Shown here piece by piece: positions 51,501 to 57,500 of a stretch of 64,000 nt of DNA. Below the pieces are notes generated by a model that saw nothing but the letters and a program-made list of their open reading frames with translations, was not told the origin of the DNA and ran no database searches. The stretch is from Ampullaceana balthica (lineage: Eukaryota; Mollusca; Gastropoda; Lymnaeidae), in NCBI GenBank assembly GCA_944989445.1, contig CALYLW010000015.1:1230124-1294123 (forward strand), written 5' to 3'. The position numbers and the translations under genes are program-made. Numbering within the stretch: position 1 is the first letter of the stretch; each line of letters opens with the position of its first letter.

Positions 51501-54500
51501 AATTAAAGTATCAGTTATATCAAATAAATATTTTAGACTAAAATCAAACCAGAGTTTTGGTTGATTACCATTAAGAGAGTATTTGATATGGTTCAGAGAG
51601 TATTTGATATGGTTCAGAGAGTATTTGATATGGTTCAGAGAGAATTTGATATGGGTCAGAGAGAATTGTGATATGGTTCATAGAGTATTTGATAGGGTTC
51701 AGAGAGAATTTGAAATGGTTCAGAGAGAATTTGATATGGTTCAGAGAGTATTTGATGTGGTTAACTGAGTATTTGATATGGTTCAGAGAGAATTTGATAT
51801 GGTTCAGAGAGTATTTGATGTGGTTCAGAGAGTATTTGATGTGGTTAACTCTTTCGCTGCGGAATTTTTTAAACGAAAAAATGTACATTATTTTCAAAAG
51901 TAAAAAAAAAGTGAGAGGTTGGGTTTTTAAAAAAAATATTTAAAATATTATGTTTAGGCTTATAGGGATAAATTTGGTATCAAATGAAAGGTAATTGAAT
52001 GGACTATGCGTTTTTGAACTTGTTTCTTTGGTTTAAATAAAAAAACTAACATAAAAGAAACTAAAAATGTAAAAATATGACAACAAAAATCACTAAATTT
52101 AAGAGAAAAAAAATGTTAGTGCTCCATAAAATCATTAAAATTTAATGCAAATATGATCACCAATAAAATAGTTTGTAGTTTGATCACCAATAAAATAGTT
52201 TGTAGTTTGATCACCAATAAAATAGTTTGTAGTTTGATCACCAATAAAATAGTTTGTAGTTTGATCACCAATAAAATAGTTTGTAGTTTGATCACCAATA
52301 AAATAGTTTGTAGTTTGATCACCAATAAAATAGTTTGTAGTTTGATCACCAATAAAATTGTTTGTAGTTTGATCACCAATAAAATAGTTTGTAGTTTGAT
52401 CACCAATAAAATAGTTTGTAGTTTGATCACCAATAAAATAGTTTGTAGTTTGATCACCAATAAAATAGTTTGTAGTTTGATCACCAATAAAATTGTTTGT
52501 AGTTTGATCACCAATAAAATTGTTTGTAGTTTGATCACCAATAAAATAGTTTGTAGTTTGATCACCAATAAAATTGTTTGTAGTTTGATCACCAATAAAA
52601 TTGTTTGTAGTTTGATCACCAATAAAATAGTTTGTAGTTTGATCACCAATAAAATTGTTTGTAGTTTGATCACCAATAAAATAGTTTGTAGTTTGATCAC
52701 CAATAAAATAGTTTGTAGTTTGATCACCAATAAAATTGTTTGTAGTTTGATCACCAATAAAATTGTTTGTAGTTTGATCACCAATAAAATTGTTTGTAGT
52801 TTGATCACCAATAAAATAGTTTGTAGTTTGATCACCAATAAAATTGTTTGTAGTTTGATCACCAATAAAATAGTTTGTAGTTTGATCACCAATAAAATAG
52901 TTTGTAGTTTGATCACCAATAAAATTGTTTGTAGTTTGATCACCAATAAAATTGTTTGTAGTTTGATCACCAATAAAATAGTTTGTAGTTTGATCACCAA
53001 TAAAATAGTTTGTAGTTTGATCACCAATAAAATTGTTTGTAGTTTGATCACCAATAAAATAGTTTGTAGTTTGATCACCAATAAAATTGTTTGTAGTTTG
53101 ATCACCAATAAAATTGTTTGTAGTTTGATCACCAATAAAATAGTTTGTAGTTTGATCACCAATAAAATTGTTTGTAGTTTGATCACCAATAAAATTGTTT
53201 GTAGTTTGATCACCAATAAAATAGTTTGTAGTTTGATCACCAATAAAATTGTTTGTAGTTTGATCACCAATAAAATAGTTTGTAGTTTGATCACCAATAA
53301 AATAGTTTGTAGTTTGATCACCAATAAAATAGTTTGTAGTTTGATCACCAATAAAATTGTTTGTAGTTTGATCACCAATAAAATTGTTTGTAGTTTGATC
53401 ACCAATAAAATAGTTTGTAGTTTGATCACCAATAAAATTGTTTGTAGTTTGATCACCAATAAAATTGTTTGTAGTTTGATCACCAATAAAATAGTTTGTA
53501 GTTTGATCACCAATAAAATTGTTTGTAGTTTGATCACCAATAAAATAGTTTGTAGTTTGATCACCAATAAAATAGTTTGTAGTTTGATCACCAATAAAAT
53601 TGTTTGTAGTTTGATCACCAATAAAATTGTTTGTAGTTTGATCACCAATAAAATAGTTTGTAGTTTGATCACCAATAAAATAGTTTGTAGTTTGATCACC
53701 AATAAAATAGTTTGTAGTTTGATCACCAATAAAATAGTTTGTAGTTTGATCACCAATAAAATAGTTTGTAGTTTGATCACCAATATTTGCTTGGATCCAT
53801 TCTCATTCTTCTATTTCTTTATTTCCAACAATAGTTTCATCTGTAGTCATCTCATCTGTAGTCATCTTTCTTTTTTTTCCTTTACCCTTGGATGTAGCCA
53901 TGCATGATTGTAGTAAAGGAATAGCTCTTGTTCTAGTTTGTGGCTCATCTTCTTCACTACTACTACTAGAACTAAAATCATTTGAAACCACACTGCTATC
54001 GGAATCATGTGATTGATCTAAGTCCTCGTCACTATCAATAGAAATATTATGAAACATTTCCATGGCTTGTTCAGCTGTCAATCGTCTAGGAAGTTTACCA
54101 TCTCCACTAGGGCCTGGGGTAGCCATAGCAACAGTATTGATCAACAAAAAAACAGCGACGAAAATTAATAAAATAATGCTTCAAATGATAGCAAATACAC
54201 CTCTCCTTCGTTCATAAACAAGGAAATACCACTCTTCTTTGTTAAAATCTAATTTAAAAATAGCTCTTAAAAAGTTTAACCGAGAAATAGCAAAGATTTG
54301 GAGTCTTTGATGAAATGAGTTTAGAAGATGATAAGTTAAGATGATAAGTTAAGATGATAAGTTAAGATGATAAGTTAAGATGATACGTTAAGATGATAAG
54401 TTAAGATGATAAGTTAAGATGATAAGTTAAGATGATAAGTTAAGTTGATAAGTTAAGATGATCTTAAGATGATAAGTTAAGTTGATAAGTTAAGTTGATA

Positions 54501-57500
54501 AGTTAAGTTGACTTGTCTCCATGGCAGTATTGCCATCATCACCAGTGTGAAATGAACTCAAGTGTCTGTCAGAAACATTGAAGAGATCCAACATTATTTT
54601 GCCAGAAATCCTACAGTTATTCTGACCAATGTACCACAAGCTAACAGGAGAAGTTGATGTAGAAATATTTGGTTAAGTTTCTCATATTTGATACCTCCAT
54701 TTTTTAAATCATATTTCCCAGTTACCGACTGATCCCTGGAGACCAGTGTGATGTGACCAAAGGTTTCCACCCAGTGTCGGATATTGTCCGTCTGGATGAA
54801 ATTTGTAAAACTGGGGATAAGGAAGCTGTGAAAAAAGATTTTGAATCTCCCAAGGAGGTGAGGAACATTATCATGAATTTTGGCAGTCAAGTGATTTCAT
54901 AATTTTTTTCCTTTTATATGGTATTGATGACCAGCTGTTACTTGTCTGAAATAAAAACAGTCATAACTTAAAATGCTAATATTAAATTTCATCATGCCAT
55001 TATAGATATCTCTTTAAACTGAGAATATCAGAGCTCTACATGACATGTTATTAGTTTTCAAATTGTAATTTAATTATTGTATGTTTAAGATGATAGACAA
55101 AAGTAAGAAAGGATAAATCTGATGATTTACTTTGCATGTTCTTTTGGTGACAGGGATCAGACTCAGTTAAACTGGTTGTCATCGGGGTCGTCACATGCAT
55201 CCTGGTGCTGGTGGCTTTTGTTGGGGCCATATTCATGTACAAGATGGTGCTGTTACGCAGACAGTAAGTTCTTTGCTAATGGTTTAGATCAGGGGTCGGC
55301 AACCTTTTGCTAACTGTGAGCCAACTTAAGGTTTCAAATTATTCACAGTGCCTACATCACATATCGTTTTATACAAGTCGAGATCAATATTCCTATTTAA
55401 CCATATATTTTATTTTTATATTTTAATTAATTAATATATAGCGATATTCAATAATATGTAAAGTTGTTAACAACATTAAAAGAAATAGAGTTTCTTGTAA
55501 GATTTTTAAAAAATCTATATACAGTCGAACCCGGTTAAGTCGACGGTGTTGGGGTAGGGAAAATGGCGTCGAAATAACCGATGATCGAGTTAAACAAAAA
55601 CCAATATGGCTGCAAAATATTAACATGTGCTTGAAATTTCTTTATGTACATGATGTGCATTAATTAATGATGGGACGATTAATCGGAATTGTATCGGAAT
55701 ATCGGGACCCTTATATTTCTTCACTCTTTCCTAAGGTTGTTAAGACCGTTCGTTTTTAAGGATTGTTTAAATATAACCATGGTTCCCACTCAGTCGGGAA
55801 AACGGGAAAAAGTCAGGAATTCTTTTTAAAAAATTTCTCGGTCTTGAAAGTCGGGAAATAGTCAGGAAAAGTTATGACTAGTCGGGAATTTTTATATATA
55901 TATATTTTTTATGCTGAAGTAGATGACTTTGATTACGTCTCTGTGGTCATGTTTCGATTCCATTTAATTTTTAAAAAAGTTATCAGTTTATAATTGTCTG
56001 CGCATGCGTTAAAACTAAGGACAAATTTTTTGCCTCGCCTCGTCCCATGGCGCGTGTGGCGTGGCATGTCGCCGCCGCTCGGGTTTGCAATGCCCGTCGA
56101 ATCAGCGAATTAAAAAAACAAACAACATATCAATATGGTAATTTTAAGTTTAATGCTTTTGACGTGCAGGATATCTGTCACTACGAGACCGCACCCGAAT
56201 TTCCTCAGTCAATCAAACTTGTAATATAAATAGTAACTATGGCTGCCTTGACCGTTGATCACAGCACGCTGTGTGTTAGACCTCAGCGAATTTAAAAAAA
56301 TTAATGATTTGATTTCATCATCACGTTCTTGTTAGTCATGTATCTTAATGGTAACAAAGTAACAACAAACTTTTAAAAGAATAATAATTGTTTATTTAAT
56401 TAAATAAAAACCACCGTCGATTCTCGATACAAACCTTTATTTTCTTTTCTAAAGATATTCGTTTATCTTAAAAAATTAAATGATTAATGCATCAGATAAT
56501 GAATTAAGTTTAATAATAATATAACATGCACTGCGAAATAATGACAATTAAAGACCGCTAACGCGATTTTCGAGTACCTCGGGTGATAACATACTCCACG
56601 GAGACACGTCAAACTAATTCACACACGAATTGAAACAAGTAAAAACATCCGGTAATTTTTATTGAAATCTCGTAGAATCACACAATAGCCGGAAGTCTCG
56701 AGGAAAGCGAGATGTCAACACTATTTTTTAACTAAAAATGCCAGAGTGCGTCACTAGGCTAACAGGAGGGGATCTAGTTAACCAACCTTAAGTTGCAAAT
56801 TTGGCCCTCTTTTGTGCTCTAGGTATTAGGTTTCGGCGACTTAAAAAAATCTACCGTATATACTCGTTCTATAGCCCATTCGTTCATAAGCCGACCCCCC
56901 ACTTTTGGAAGGGAAAAGTATTAAAAGTGTATGACCCGATCGCAAGCTGACCCCCCCAAAAATAATAGGACAGCCTTAAAAAATGGTACATATTTTTTTA
57001 AAACTACAAGCTAAATCGGTCATTATGATTGTTTACTTTGTACTGCCTATCTTAGTCTTTCTGCTCTTTGTTAAGCAAGAGTTACCGGTATTTAAAAAAA
57101 AATTATTTGGTAAACGGTTACGAAAGCACGTACATTAAAATCCGTGGTTGAAAACAAACTTTGTAAAACAATTTATTAAAACGTTCACAAAAATAAATAA
57201 AATTTTTAAATAAGGTAAGTGCTGATTTTTAATAATATATTATAGCTTCTGATAGAGCAGTCGAATCTTGTAGAATGTAGAAAAGGACATTGATAATCTA
57301 CAATAACAACACCGATATTCAATATCCATGCAGAAATAGCCTATGACCCGCTCATAAGCCGACCTTAGATTTTGTCCAAAAAAGGTCGGCTTGCGAACGA
57401 GTATGTAAGGTAATTTAACAGATGAGAAAATGCTAAGACAAAGATAGAATTTGGCGGTTCCAATAAAAAACGCCGACTTAATAGGGTTGGCGAGTTAACC

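Noticed and set aside
52116..53907. 555- and 584-codon frames on opposite strands
   Set aside because: Artefacts of a 27-bp tandem repeat without stops; the two frames are complements of the same unit.
54264..54290. Other end of the piggyBac-like element at GTTTAACCGAG
   Set aside because: TTAA is present but the adjoining bases do not mirror CTCTTTCGCTGCGG convincingly.
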